DNA from: Xylocopa sonorina
Taxonomy: Eukaryota > Arthropoda > Insecta > Hymenoptera > Apidae
Direction of reading: 5' to 3'
Assembly: GCF_050948175.1 (NCBI RefSeq)
Contig: NC_135202.1
Location: 8,246,001-8,310,000, forward strand
DNA length: 64,000 nucleotides
Part shown: in pieces, positions 32,695-43,850 of the stretch
Position numbering within the stretch: position 1 is the stretch's first letter
Layout: every line of letters begins with the position of its first letter
Notes under the pieces: model-generated
What the model was told of the DNA's origin: nothing
What the model saw: the letters and a program-made list of their open reading frames with translations, nothing else
Databases searched by the model: none
Program-made: the position numbers and the translations under genes

Positions 32695-34779
32695 GTAAGA
32701 TGATTTTCAAATTGCAATTCGAATTTTATCGACGTTTAATCCGGGAACAATTCATATCAAATATTCATAAGATGTTTAAAGAAGCAGACAGACATAAATC
32801 CAATAGATATTAAATGTAGATATATGTGAAAATGTCGGTTAAAGATGAGCGAATGTCTGAATTGAAGTATAACGGCTAATCACCTGGCCGCCTCCTTTTT
32901 AGTAGCTGCATTTAATTACTGGATCTCCGTGTTGCGGGTGGAAAATGGCGAGCAGAGAGACACCGGTGTGTTTGCCCGCGGTGCAAGTTCATTAATTACG
33001 GGAGCCGTGCAAGAATTTCGTGCACGTCCCCGGCGCGAGTTCCGTGACTCGGCGATCGCTTCATCCATTATCCCCGGGACAAATTTGTTTTCCGATACAA
33101 ATGTAGATAGCGGCGGCGGGCAAACGAATTGTGCGAATGGTTCGAAGCCGGCGCGATCGTAAAGCAGTCGCGAAATGACTTGCGAATTAATGAACGCCCC
33201 GTCGGAAGCGGCAACTTGTTCCAGATAATGGCCGCGCACGCGTTACGTTCCAGTTGGTCGATTATTGCTAAAGTATGCTCGAGAGTCACGCACACATGAT
33301 CCGATGATACATCTCACGCGTGCTTCAACCGACTAGAAACGATTACCGTTGAATTGTTGCCGCGAATTTTTCGAATTACAACCCCCAACCCCTTTCCCTT
33401 CTCCCAGACGAGTTTCGTAAAAACAGACAGCTCACTTCGCAGGCGAAAAAAAATAAAAAAATGTCTAACGAATATCCTGAGAAATTTCCCAGCGAAATTC
33501 ACCGCAGTCGAGAGAGCAATTCCGTCAATGGCTAATAACGAGGAAAGCATAAACGGTTGGCACTCGTACTGGAACGCGTAGGGCTATAATCGGGTCGTAA
33601 AGAGCTGTTCCGAGGAGTAGTCATTGTCGCGGAATTGAATACGCAAATACGGGCGTACGCGTCGGGATCGAATGCCGCGTGAACGGTACACGCACGGCGA
33701 AAACTCATTACCGGGACTTTAGAATATGGGGTACGATTATTAAGTGAGAACTACCATAGACGATTACGCGGTCTCCGCGATAATGGCCGGTTGAATGGGC
33801 TTCATTAAGACTCTCTACGAGTCCCGCAGTCTTTCCCGTCCTCCGCGTGCGCCACCGTGTTTCGCGTGCACACCCGGGTCCTGGGCTGCGTTCCACGGGG
33901 TCTTAGGGATGGCTGCGCGCAGGGCGCGCGCACGCGGCTTCCGGCGCTGGGGGGTGGCGATGGAAAGTTCGACGAGCGCGAACGCCAGGCTTCTTCGACG
34001 TCGCCGCGTAGGCTTCTATATAAATGTTTAAGTGTTCTATCCTCTTCTGGGGATCAGAGGTAACCTGCACCAGCTGCAGAGCTCGATGGTAACGAGATTA
34101 CAACGTCAGCGTGAGCGTGCGACTAACCTTTCCGCCGTGTCAAAGCCGATAGCACGCGCGCTTGGATTAATGCTGCCGGTCGGCGCACCGACGGGACAGA
34201 TTAAGGGAATCGCAACAGGCCAATGGGAAAAAAATCACTGTCCGACACGGTCAGTTGAGATGTACGCTTCCAGGGAACTCGACGCGTCGGCAAAATCGTT
34301 CGATTGTCCGGGAAATTCGTGGCGGTATTTTTTTTTATTGCTGCAGCGAGAGACGATGTTCGCGTGAAGTCAGAGCAAAGTCGAACGCATCGTTTTTCTG
34401 ACTTTATAACCGTCTTTTTTGAGCGGCGAGAGCGACCTCGTACTTTATTGGCAGAGATCTGCAAATTGGAAACAAATAGAAAGCAAAATAAGTGGCAGGG
34501 AGATAAGAGAATATAAATGGTTTATATCGTCAACGTATTTTGATAAAATGTATTGTGGATACTTGAAAAGAGGCGGAAAACTACAACAGGAATAAAAATT
34601 TATCGGTTACCGGGCGCGATAAAAACTAATAAATTTATTTCCCAACAAAAAGTATACACGTTAACGTCGAGGGGCACATAATTTCGCGTAATACGTTTGC
34701 CTTTAAACTTTGTTCATTACTCCTCGCCCCGGCAGCGATGGCGGAACAAAAGAAGCGTCAAACGCAGAAGTGGTTCTGT

Positions 34780-34789
<10 letters not shown>

Positions 34790-34810
<21 letters not shown>
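34790..34810 (+). repeat. Poly(T) run, 21 T
   Basis: Twenty-one T preceded by TTTTTTTCTTC. It could be the tail of a minus-strand retrocopy, but no body or target duplication was found beside it; simple sequence is the safer reading. Confidence 0.9.
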
Positions 34811-34812
<2 letters not shown>

Positions 34813-35100
34813 CCCAGCAACAGTAGTTAAAGATTCAAATAAACATTTGCGGACGATAGCCGCGTAGGCTATAATTGCGAGCAGGCAAGAATAAAGGCCG
34901 CTTTGCTTGCAATATCGTCTCCAAAGCACGTCCATATTTCAATATACGGAGGAGGGAGAAAGAGGGACTTTTAAAAAGCAATTCACTTTAAGCACCCCAC
35001 GTGAATATGAAAAAGGCAAGTGTGTTTCAACCGCGGAGCCGGATCGCGTTCTCGAGTGTACGCAGTTGTGGAATTATACGTGCGTATATAGACGTACACG

Positions 35101-35130
35101 TACATATATATATATACATACATACATACA
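35101..35130 (+). repeat. (TA)n/(CATA)n microsatellite
   Basis: TA repeats pass into three to four CATA units, with more TATATA-rich sequence about 15 bases further on. Confidence 0.9.
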
Positions 35131-36407
35131 GAGGGGTACATATATACACGTCGAAAGATCAAAACGTAGGAGAATAGGCAGGAACGGAGCAGTTGCATAC
35201 AGAGCTAAACTCCGCCCCGCGGAGGCACTTTAGCGGCGCATCACTTATGCATCGTGCGGCCCTCAACTTTACAAAGCGATCCCCCGAGATTTCCAGCAAC
35301 TGCCGCTTTTAGCATCGCCGACGGAAGAACAAGCTGCTCTGAATTATGTTATCTGTACGCGGGTACCTACCCCACGGTACACCTGTTGAACCGTGCTCTA
35401 ATGACACGATGATGGAAACTGACGATGACGCGGAACACTCCGGAGCCGGATACAGTTTTCACCCGCTACCTTCGCCTCGAATTATGCACCCGGCGAAACG
35501 CAGAAACCGGATCGATACGTTTACGAGAGAGGAGGATTGAGAACCGTCCACCTTAATTGGATCCGTTTCGAATCTTTGCTCGTCGATCATCGTCATTCGT
35601 TGACTGTCAGAAGGCAAATAAATTCCACGCTCTTTTCGTTTCAGATTGATTTTCTAACGTAACATTTTGTAAGAAAATGGACCTTCGATGCGGTTAAAGT
35701 TCTTCGTGTCTCCTGACACAAAGTGGAATTATTAATATTTGGAACGAAATAGAATTTGATGATTCTGGAATTCGAAACTGGAGTTTTGAAATTAGAAGAG
35801 GGACGCGTAAAAGTGCAGAGATTAGCATTTACGAAGGAAAGAAGACGTAGAAGTGGAATCTGTTCGCAGACACGAGTGTTCCAAACAACCGAACAACCTA
35901 ATTCTTCGCTCGTTCCGGCTAATTGCAACTGGACGGGGCAAAGTTTCCCGGCGGCATCCATCGTGCATTCCTAAACACGGTGAGATCTTCAGGCATAAAT
36001 GGCGGACGTATTTTCGTAGATGACGAAACCGCCCCGACTATTTCGACGGGAGTAATTTCCAAATTGAACCGAAACTCGGCGAGCGAGGGGACAAGCAAGC
36101 CAGCCGACAGGCTCGCGGAGCAAGATGGCTAGCAGGCTTGGCAGACGAGTAAACTCTAACTCAATCCACGGCGGTTTAGGAAGTTTAACCAGGGGCCATC
36201 AACGGCACCGTGGAAACCGTCGCAGCGAGCCCGGCCTAGAAAAGCGACATCGCAAGCCGTGATCGTGAAAGCTCGCCTATCCGCACCCTTCCATTCGGTC
36301 GAATGATGAAACTCCACGTTTCGAACGGGTTTAGAGCAAAAGGAAACCCCTGTACACACGCATTCGCTCTCGATCATATCGCGAACTATGGATCTCCTTA
36401 AAAATTC

Positions 36408-36423
36408 GATTAATTAATTAATC
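36408..36423. repeat. 16-bp palindrome of overlapping TAATTA sites
   Basis: GATTAATTAATTAATC is its own reverse complement. It packs overlapping homeodomain core sites in both orientations, in AT-rich surroundings. It may be a regulatory site. Confidence 0.8.
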
Positions 36424-37192
36424 AGAGCGGAGAGAGGAAAGTTTTGTGTTTCAGCCGGAGAATTTTCATTTTAATGAAACCAGAGAAACGCGTAATAAAT
36501 ATCGAGGTGTACTGGAAATAATTTTTCAACATTTTTTTCGAGTGTAACTTTATAGAACGCACGGAACAGAGGGAAAGTTGGAATCCATGAATTATTTCCG
36601 CGCTTTATCACTCGGTCGCAAAAAATCTTTCCTGCGATGAGTAATTTTTAAATAAACTCATCACTCGCTACTTGACGTATAAATATTCAACGGGCGGCTG
36701 AAATATTCAGGAGACCGCGATTGTTACATGGAAAAAGTTTAGCATATTGAACGATCGAGCGTGGCGGAACCAGGACGTGTTTATTACCAGAATTTGCTAT
36801 AACCAATTAATTATCTTTATAGACACGCCATTATTTATCCGAACACTTAACACGTATTGCGCGACAAAAATGTACGGATTAGCAAAAATTTATGGTAATA
36901 GCGGAGATAATATCTCTCGTTGGAGCAGTTCCGTCGAAATTTCAGCGAACCGTTTGTTTAAACAACAAACTAGCTTTACAATATCGAAGAGATTTTTCAT
37001 AAAAAAAAAAAAAGAACGCAGGATAGCCCAGGGATATGTAGCTCATATTGTATGCACATGTTCAGTATGTGGAACACCGGCCATTATTCGCTGTATATGT
37101 GCCAGAGTTACACGTTTTGCGCAGTTCTCGGAAAGATCTGGCTGTCGTTGTGCATAGAAAGTTCGAATAATTGCATTTTCTACAGAGATGCC

Positions 37193-37204
37193 TGCATGCA
37201 TGCA
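37193..37204. repeat. TGCATGCATGCA palindromic repeat
   Basis: Three TGCA units in tandem, self-complementary. Short simple repeat. Confidence 0.85.
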
Positions 37205-37565
37205 ACTGTAAGCTTGATTATACAGATTATTAATCAGATAAATATTAATTCAACTCTTGAACACGAGTCTAAATGCCTATTAAAATCGTACACTGCTACG
37301 AATTTTGAAGGCAGTGTCATCTCAATTCAAAATAAATCGCCATCTCAATTTTCGATCTCAGAGATTCAAACAGATCCCTCGTGCTTTGACGCAAATCCCT
37401 GCGTTTCTTGAAACAGCTGGAACTCGTAACTCGTTCCATTGAATCCTCTTCCACGGCGGCGACTAATTGATACCAGAAGACGGATGCGCGGGCCATGTAA
37501 ATCGCGTGACGCGCGTAGAGATCGCGGCCACGTGAGACGCAGTCGGCGTGTTTAAGTCAAGATAA

Positions 37566-37910
37566 ATGAAAACTGATGTCGAAACGAAGGAGATCCGCGC
37601 GCGGCAATTTATTCGCATTAAGCCCCGCGCCGCGGCCGGTGGTTTACGCGCGCGACGTCAAAAGAATTGCGGAGGGAGCCGGCTGTCGCATAATTCAAAG
37701 TTAGCCCAAGTAATTTTCTGCGTGGAGTTCCTTCGTGAAAAAGCTATAACCGCGATCGCATCGTTGTACGTAAGTCCAGCGTTGTTATCCGCCCAGTCTG
37801 TCCCGATGAAAGCTACCGTGAAAAGAGAAGACAGTCGACGGAACATGGCGCCCAAGAAACGTAAGGGTGGCGAGAGGGCGCTGCCGGATACTTTATTACC
37901 CGAAGGATGA
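37566..37910 (+). CDS. Candidate basic 114-aa ORF with an NLS-like motif, unknown
   Basis: Begins with a real ATG in favourable context (GATAAATGAAA) and runs 114 codons to TGA. The product would be strongly basic: residues 17-34 are Arg/Ala-rich, residues 47-70 form a hydrophobic, possibly helical segment (AQVIFCVEFLREKAITAIA), and residues 94-100 read MAPKKRK, matching the classical PKKRK nuclear-localisation pattern. The internal ATG of MAPKKRK (37845) is itself in strong context (AACATGGCG) and is soon followed by a donor-like C|GTAAGG, so an alternative reading is a short start exon there. No paralogue or domain was recognised. The shadow frame on the minus strand (65 codons) is shorter. 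Confidence 0.22.
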   Translation: MKTDVETKEIRARQFIRIKPRAAAGGLRARRQKNCGGSRLSHNSKLAQVIFCVEFLREKAITAIASLYVSPALLSAQSVPMKATVKREDSRRNMAPKKRKGGERALPDTLLPEG

Positions 37911-38616
37911 ACTGTTACATAATATGAAACAGGTTAGCGTCCCATAAAGTAGACGCAGCGAGATGCGGATGCAATTTTACAGTCCCGTTGTTGAATTCGT
38001 ATATCCGTTCAGGGGTTGCGTAAAGGGGAGGGTGGAAGAACCGGGAACCGCTTCTCGAATGGCGCACGCGAGAGACGCGAGATGAGTGAACGGTAACGAT
38101 GGCGCTTTCAGGAGGAACGGGGGATGAAAAAAAAAAGAGAGGGGCTTGGAATAAAATTCAAACGACTTGGCAAAGGTAACAAAAGGAACGAACAACAGGG
38201 AAGAGAAACAGAAGGAGGATAGTTTTCATAACCTTCGTCTCTGTCGCCGTCCTAACTACGTCATCAAGATTCCTTTGATGGTGCATTGCGTGGAAAAATA
38301 CACCTGCGCGAACCACGCGGCTCGTATTTAATTAAATACTGTGCAAACCGTGAAATTAGCTGGGAGCATCTTGCGTTATTTTCGTTGGAACTTCGCAGTT
38401 CCCTGCGCATTAAACATCGAACTCTTTTGCGCCGTTTCAGGGCGCCGCGAATTATTTGCCAAAAACACGTTCGTCGGTGAATCGGGAAATTTTGCAGTTA
38501 ATTTTCGTGTAATCGCGTTCCTTGCCATTTTCAAGGGAAAACTGTTCGACGGGAACGAACGGAAACGTACGCGCGCGCACAGAAATATCTAATTACCATT
38601 ATACACCCTACTTACT

Positions 38617-38757
38617 TCGCGTTTCTCTGTTTTCCAGCCTCTTTGACAAGGGTTGCTCCTTTGTAAAATAAGGCTAGAATCTGTCCCCGTCGCGCGGAGT
38701 TCTTTGCACATAAAGGCCTGTGGTTATGTACACAGCGAATTCTGTTTCCTTTTTACA
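38617..38757 (+). other. Two similar acceptor-like tracts 120 bases apart
   Basis: TTTCTCTGTTTTCCAG|CCTCT ends at 38637 and TTCTGTTTCCTTTTTACAG|CCTCT ends near 38757. Both are good acceptors and both are followed by CCTCT. The first opens only a short frame (LFDKGCSFVK then stop). They may be an old duplication or competing acceptors; no exon is delimited. Confidence 0.2.
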
Positions 38758-39119
38758 GCCTCTACTTACCAGCACTTAGAAAATGCTCACCGAGTACACT
38801 TTGTACCTATACGCTCCCCAAAGCTCTTTAGATACTCTTTTCAAAGGTGGCCCTGAGAGTGGTTTCGAGTGACGTTTTCATCCCTTCGAGCAAATTTGAT
38901 TTCCCAGTCTGTCTCGGCATTGTCGTTGCCTAGCCCGCCGCCATTTCGTGCACCCCTCCCTCCCGCTCACGTTTTCTCTTTTTAAACAAACGCGCGCGCT
39001 CCCCGCCGCCTCTAAGCGTGTTTCATATCGCGCGAGTAAATAACCGCGCCAATTAGACCGGTTCCCGCAAAAAGCGAACGGGACGAACGCGAGGCGCGCG
39101 CGCCGCTGTACACGCTCAC

Positions 39120-39210
39120 CTTTTTCAGCTCGCAGCGAAGTAGGAATGCTTAATTGGAGAATTTGTCCCGGTGTTTGCGTAAAACGGCTCGTAATCTGCC
39201 AGCTTTCCAT
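39120..39210 (-). CDS. Candidate first coding exon on the minus strand
   Basis: On the minus strand an ATG at 39210 (context GCTATGGAA) opens 30 codons (MESWQITSRFTQTPGQILQL, then SIPTSLRAEK) and reaches a strong donor, AAAG|GTGAGC, after one extra base. Unspliced, the frame would continue for 110 codons into Arg-rich, CpG-rich sequence, which looks less protein-like than the first 30 residues. The plus strand of the same place reads CTTTTTCAG, an acceptor-like sequence, so the signal could be a coincidence of the complementary strand. No family recognised. Confidence 0.15.
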
Positions 39211-39577
39211 AGCAACCTGTAGCTCTAGGGGTGAATGCTAGCGTGTCTGGTGTACTTCGGGGTAGTGAGTGCCCCTCGAGCCTCCTTCCAACACGCAACA
39301 CTCAGCTTAATGAGAAGAGAGACCTAGCCCATACCCCGTCTAATCTCGAGCCACTTTGAAACGACCCGACCATCAGCGTTCGGTGTTAGCCAGGTACACG
39401 CGGACCTCCAAGACGTAGAGACCTCCACCGCCGTTACGTGCCGTCTTATTTCCTCCGCGTACGTGCATACCATTAAGAAATTGCGAGGGCCCTCGTCGAG
39501 CCACGATGCACGGCCTGCGCTTTTAAAACCACTCGAATCTCCCTGCGACTGTGCACCGCGGGGACACAATTTCTTTC

Positions 39578-39601
39578 TTTTTTTTTTTTTTTTTTTTTTT
39601 T
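39578..39601 (+). repeat. Poly(T) run, 24 T
   Basis: Twenty-four T following TTTCTTTC. Minus-strand frames through it read as poly-Lys and are artefacts. Confidence 0.92.
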
Positions 39602-42600
39602 CTTTGGGCAAGTCGTTCATCGCGAAGGGACCTGAGATTAATTCGTCGATACGAGAACGATCACGCGCGTTATGTAAATCGAAGAACGACGCGGTGGGCA
39701 TTTTCAGCGGCACGAGTAATGGCCGTGTCGATTTTCGAAACGTAGACAACACTTTCGCGCGACGCTGCAGTCGCGAATGGTATTGCAATAACAATTTCAT
39801 TTAATTCCGCTCGCGTTTTACTGCCGTTACCGCTCGACGGCGGAAGATACGGAAGGGGGTCGCGAGGGGGAGGTCGTCGCGTTATTGATTAGTAATTACC
39901 GAACGTAGAATCAGAATATACCGTAGACACGGATCGCCGGTTGGTATATGGACCACTTGTTGGCTCCGCCGCTGCCGTGCTCCGAATTCAAAGCCGAACC
40001 GTAACCGGGAACATCTTGCGATGCTGATCCTCGAGCAACTTTCAACTAAACTGTTTACGCTCCGCCCGTAAAAAGACTCTTCCGGAATTTCAATTAACTA
40101 ACGCCACCGGGAAACTTCTTTTTATCGCCGTGCAGCTAATTTCCACAACGCGCCAGCGTTTTACGCGAGGCGTTCCCCTCTCTCGAACAATTTCGAACAC
40201 CGTCGCGTTAACAATTTCGCGCGCAGACTGGTCTCGTTTACGCGCGATGTTCGAACGGAAGAAACATTAGAAATTCTCAGAAATTTGGTAAGAAACACTC
40301 GCGAATGGAATTTGTGTTCGCGCGTTCATTTACGTCTGCCGTCGCGTCACGCTACCCCCGGCGTATTAATAAATGAGGATGACTAAGGGGAAAAGTCCGC
40401 GTTCGTAGCGGCGCGATACACTTGGAGCAGCGTACGCGTTGCTCGTCGACGAACACGCGAAAAGATGAGTCATCCCGTCGCACGGAAGCAATTTATCAAA
40501 AGTTCCGCGCGAGGAGGCTCCCAGAAGGGACGACGAGGCGGTCCGAAGGAACGGCTCGCGAACGCAACAGGCGACGCGCAACTAAGTACTTACGTAGGCC
40601 TACGGGTGTATGTACGTAGACCTATCCAAACCTCTTTCTCACCCTACGCCAGGCTCGACGGCGTTAGCAACTGGTGGTTGCACCGGCGTGCCGGTGCCAG
40701 CGAGAGCACTTGCATCGTTTCGTTCCGTTTGTTCTCAAATAGAGAGAAAATCCGGGAGGATAAGGGGTGCTGGCCTTGGCTACGGTCCAAGCTGTTCACC
40801 TAAAAACCTCCGACCACCGCATCGTGACTCAGCCTCCCTCCTTAGGCTCCAATGGTCCCTCAAGGCTGCTCCTCTCTCGCTCTGATCGCTTTCGAATCTG
40901 AAAGTCGATTACAGAATAAGTTTCGTAAGTGTAGTGCTACCGAAATGGCGCAATTTTTAAACGAAAAGTCGATTCGAAAACGTGTAACGCGATCCTTGGA
41001 TCCTTGGTAACGAGTGACGCGTGTCAAACAAGAGAGAACGGGGGATCACGGTTAGCAGGGAGGTTAAAGAAACACTGGCTTAGTTCGTTCCGAGTATCAA
41101 GATCCGGCGAGACGAGACGGTAATTCGGAACCAGGATCTGGCAGGACTCTCTCCTCTTGCGGGCGAAAAGGAGCAAAAATAAGCAGAGTCTCGTGGACCC
41201 TCGAAAATAGCCCTATTAAATTAAATCAACCGCTCCCTGCGATACCGCGACGGAACGCGCGGGGAATAAAATACGAGCTGTTTCTTCCCCGATAAAATCC
41301 AGGAGGGCAGCAGAGGGATACCCGTAGGTAGCCTCGGATGGAACGTTCGCGCGGCCGTTGCCGCGCAGTAATACCCCGGAACCATGGAAAGGAAGAAGCA
41401 GAGCCGGGGTCCGTGCTTTCGAGCGTCATAGACGGAGGGACTACGAGTCCCGGGCCGCCTCTTATCCTGGAAAAGGCTTCCGGTGCGCGTGCATAAATAA
41501 TACGGATCCTTGTAAGGACCATTCGCGGTCGGACGGTTCGCTGGTGCGGGTCTCGGTTCAACGCGAGGGCCAAGTCAGCCTGGCATTAATAATACACCGG
41601 CTGTAAGAACACCCTAAATATCCTCGATCAGCTATTACCGTTCCCAGAGGGAACCAAATGGCGTATCACTGTTCCTATTGTCTCCGTCGTCTCGAATTCA
41701 TCCGAGATTCGCGCGGAAGAATCCGTGAGCTGCGTCGTTAAAAAGGTTCTATCATTTCTATGTAACGTTTCTGTGCGCTGTGCAGATGTTGCTCAGTTTA
41801 AATCGCAACTGCGTGGGTTGAATGAATATAAGTTTCCTTTTGTGAGTTTTCGATGCATTGCTGTCCTTCGTGCTAGTGGAAACAAGGGAATGCAGTGCGC
41901 GATTATGTATTAGTGTCTATTTTCTGTCATCTAACTACTTAAATCTATAGTTATATTACGGATAGAAAATGTTTGCAGTGATTCTATGATCCCACGGCTC
42001 TAAATCTCGCGACAAAATTTACACAGAATCGTAACGTTTACAGAATTTTTCGTATTTAACACTCGTAAACGCAAAGTCGTTTCCCGGGGATTTTAGTTTG
42101 CCAACATTGGACGTCGTCTACGGTGAGCCAAGGAAATATGTTCGCGCGCGATACCATAAACAATATTATTCGAGTTTACACGACGCTAAAAGAGCAAGTT
42201 TAGTAGACGCTGTGTAAATAATACGAGTTACATTTTCGCGCCCAGACTGTCGTGCCCCTCCCTCGATCCTTTCGCGAGCCTGGTGCTTTTATGATCGCGA
42301 GAGAACTTGGGATTTCTGCTCGCTTATGCTCATCCGCGACAGATCGCATATCCGTTTGATAAATGGAAAAATGCGCGCGGATTCCTCGATACCGTTCAGA
42401 AGGCGCGAATCGAATCGCGACAAGGAGATCAACGAAGAACGCAGCCGATGCTGGTAAATGGCTCGTTCGATCGTGACGATCGCGATAGGATGACTCGCCT
42501 AAATTCATCTAGTCAAAGCAACGAGATCATTTATTCCCCTAGCCCTATGGTTAGTCTGTTATTGCGAGATGATCCAATCTCTTGGTCGTCTGTTTCCGTT

Positions 42601-43553
42601 TCGAGCCGCTCTGCGGGACTGTCGAGAAGTTCCCAGGGATAATGATGCCTCAAGTGTCACGGACTTGAAATTCAATCAAAACTTTTATGGAATAAGTATA
42701 AACCGGAGAGGATTCGTTCGCTGGATTATACTTTTACGAGTTGCCTCGCTTCATAATAGCCTGTCACTGTAATAAATTGAAAGGGAACCTAACGTTCTGT
42801 TACCCGTAATCGTGAATGCTGTCCACGTGTAAAAAAATGTCACAGGCAATCGAGCTTGGTTCGTTGAAAATTTTTTTGTCCACGGTTTCATGCGCGAACT
42901 CGTGAAACGAGAGTCTTATACGAGATGAGAACGAGCACTGAGAATGGACGCGGGTTAAAAGTCCGCGAGCAATTACTCATATTTGATTGAATTATTAACC
43001 GTTCGATATTACGAATACCACGACGGGCCGATGGCCGCAAAGAAAAGCTCTGTAGAAAGTTGCCGATGCTGGATTATTAAATTCCTTAAGACCCTATTGC
43101 GAATACCTACTCAAGAATCGATACATTCACTGAATATCTCAAACACAAGGTATACCCTTTAATCATCGACGGCGAGGAAAGGCAAAGTGGCGTATTTCCC
43201 TTTCATCCCCCTGTTTTTGTTTCGCCATCGACGAATTTTCCCATTAAAAACTGTAAGTGTAGGTTAGAGTGGAGTTTGAAATTTCGTATGCCAATATTTT
43301 CGAGCATCGCAGCACGATTTAACGATAATCACTTCTCGAAGAATCGAGAGAACCACGAAACGACGCCCCAGAAAGGACTCTCTGCGAAACGGTAATTTCT
43401 TTCGGTCCTCCCGTCGCTGTTTGATCCTAACTCGATCGCGTATCAAATATCGAATAAATATGCCTCGCGGTGTTCGACGTCTGAGTTAAGGGAAAAGGGA
43501 TTACCAGGTCGAATCCGACGGGAAGGAATATAACAGAGACGCGAGGAGGATAA

Positions 43554-43850
43554 GGGTCCTTCTGGAACAGGTTGGCAAACCTTGGATATCGTACCGTCGC
43601 GTCAGTTTCCTTCGTAGCAGCACCAAGTGTTGCTACTCCAATTCTAACTGATCCCAACGTTATTACTTCTGCTGGAAGTGGAACAGGATTCTACAACCGG
43701 AGACGGTTAGAAGGGGTGGACGATAAATGTCCACGATACTTTATCGTTTATCCTTGCGCACTCGAAGAGGCGAGGGTTGCGAATGATTTGCGAGATATTC
43801 TAAAACGCCAACCAAATCGAACGGGATATGTTTCTACGGGAACTGTTTAA
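43554..43850 (+). CDS. Candidate coding exon or orphan ORF, about 98 codons, unknown
   Basis: Open from a stop at 43551-43553 to TAA at 43848-43850, with a possible acceptor (CTTCTGGAACAG) ending at 43570. The translation is among the more protein-like in the window: VASVSFVAAPSVATPILTDP, then NVITSAGSGTGFYNRRRLEG, then FIVYPCALEEARVANDLRDI. By eye the 43620-43700 part has few CpG compared with its surroundings, as methylated hymenopteran exons do. There is no ATG, so it must be a downstream exon if real. The overlapping minus-strand frame (43427-43657) is also open, which lowers confidence. No domain recognised. Confidence 0.22.
   Translation, partial: GSFWNRLANLGYRTVASVSFVAAPSVATPILTDPNVITSAGSGTGFYNRRRLEGVDDKCPRYFIVYPCALEEARVANDLRDILKRQPNRTGYVSTGTV

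Larger units (their letters stand above)
32700..37560. other. Noncoding stretch
   Basis: AT-rich at 32700-32900 and 36400-37000, CpG-rich near 33600-34200. It holds T21 at 34790-34810, a TA/CATA microsatellite at 35101-35130, a 16-bp TAATTA palindrome at 36408-36423 and TGCATGCATGCA at 37193-37204. A GGTTCGAAGCC near 33137 resembles a Pol III B box but has no tRNA fold around it. Open frames up to 136 codons are not supported. Confidence 0.5.
37911..43550. other. Noncoding stretch
   Basis: Mixed CpG-rich and AT-rich DNA. It contains two neighbouring acceptor-like tracts at 38617-38757, a 24-T run at 39578-39601, a 12-bp palindrome CGTAGGCCTACG at 40593-40604 and a low-complexity purine stretch near 38090-38200. 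A 91-codon frame at 40610-40885 and a 115-codon minus-strand frame at 41226-41573 lack start or splice support. Confidence 0.5.

Noticed and set aside
33130..33155. GGTTCGAAGCC resembling a tRNA B box
   Set aside because: No A box at the right distance, no acceptor stem and no cloverleaf.
34790..34810. Poly(T) as the tail of a minus-strand retroposon
   Set aside because: No element body, coding relic or target-site duplication next to it; the same holds for the run at 39578-39601.
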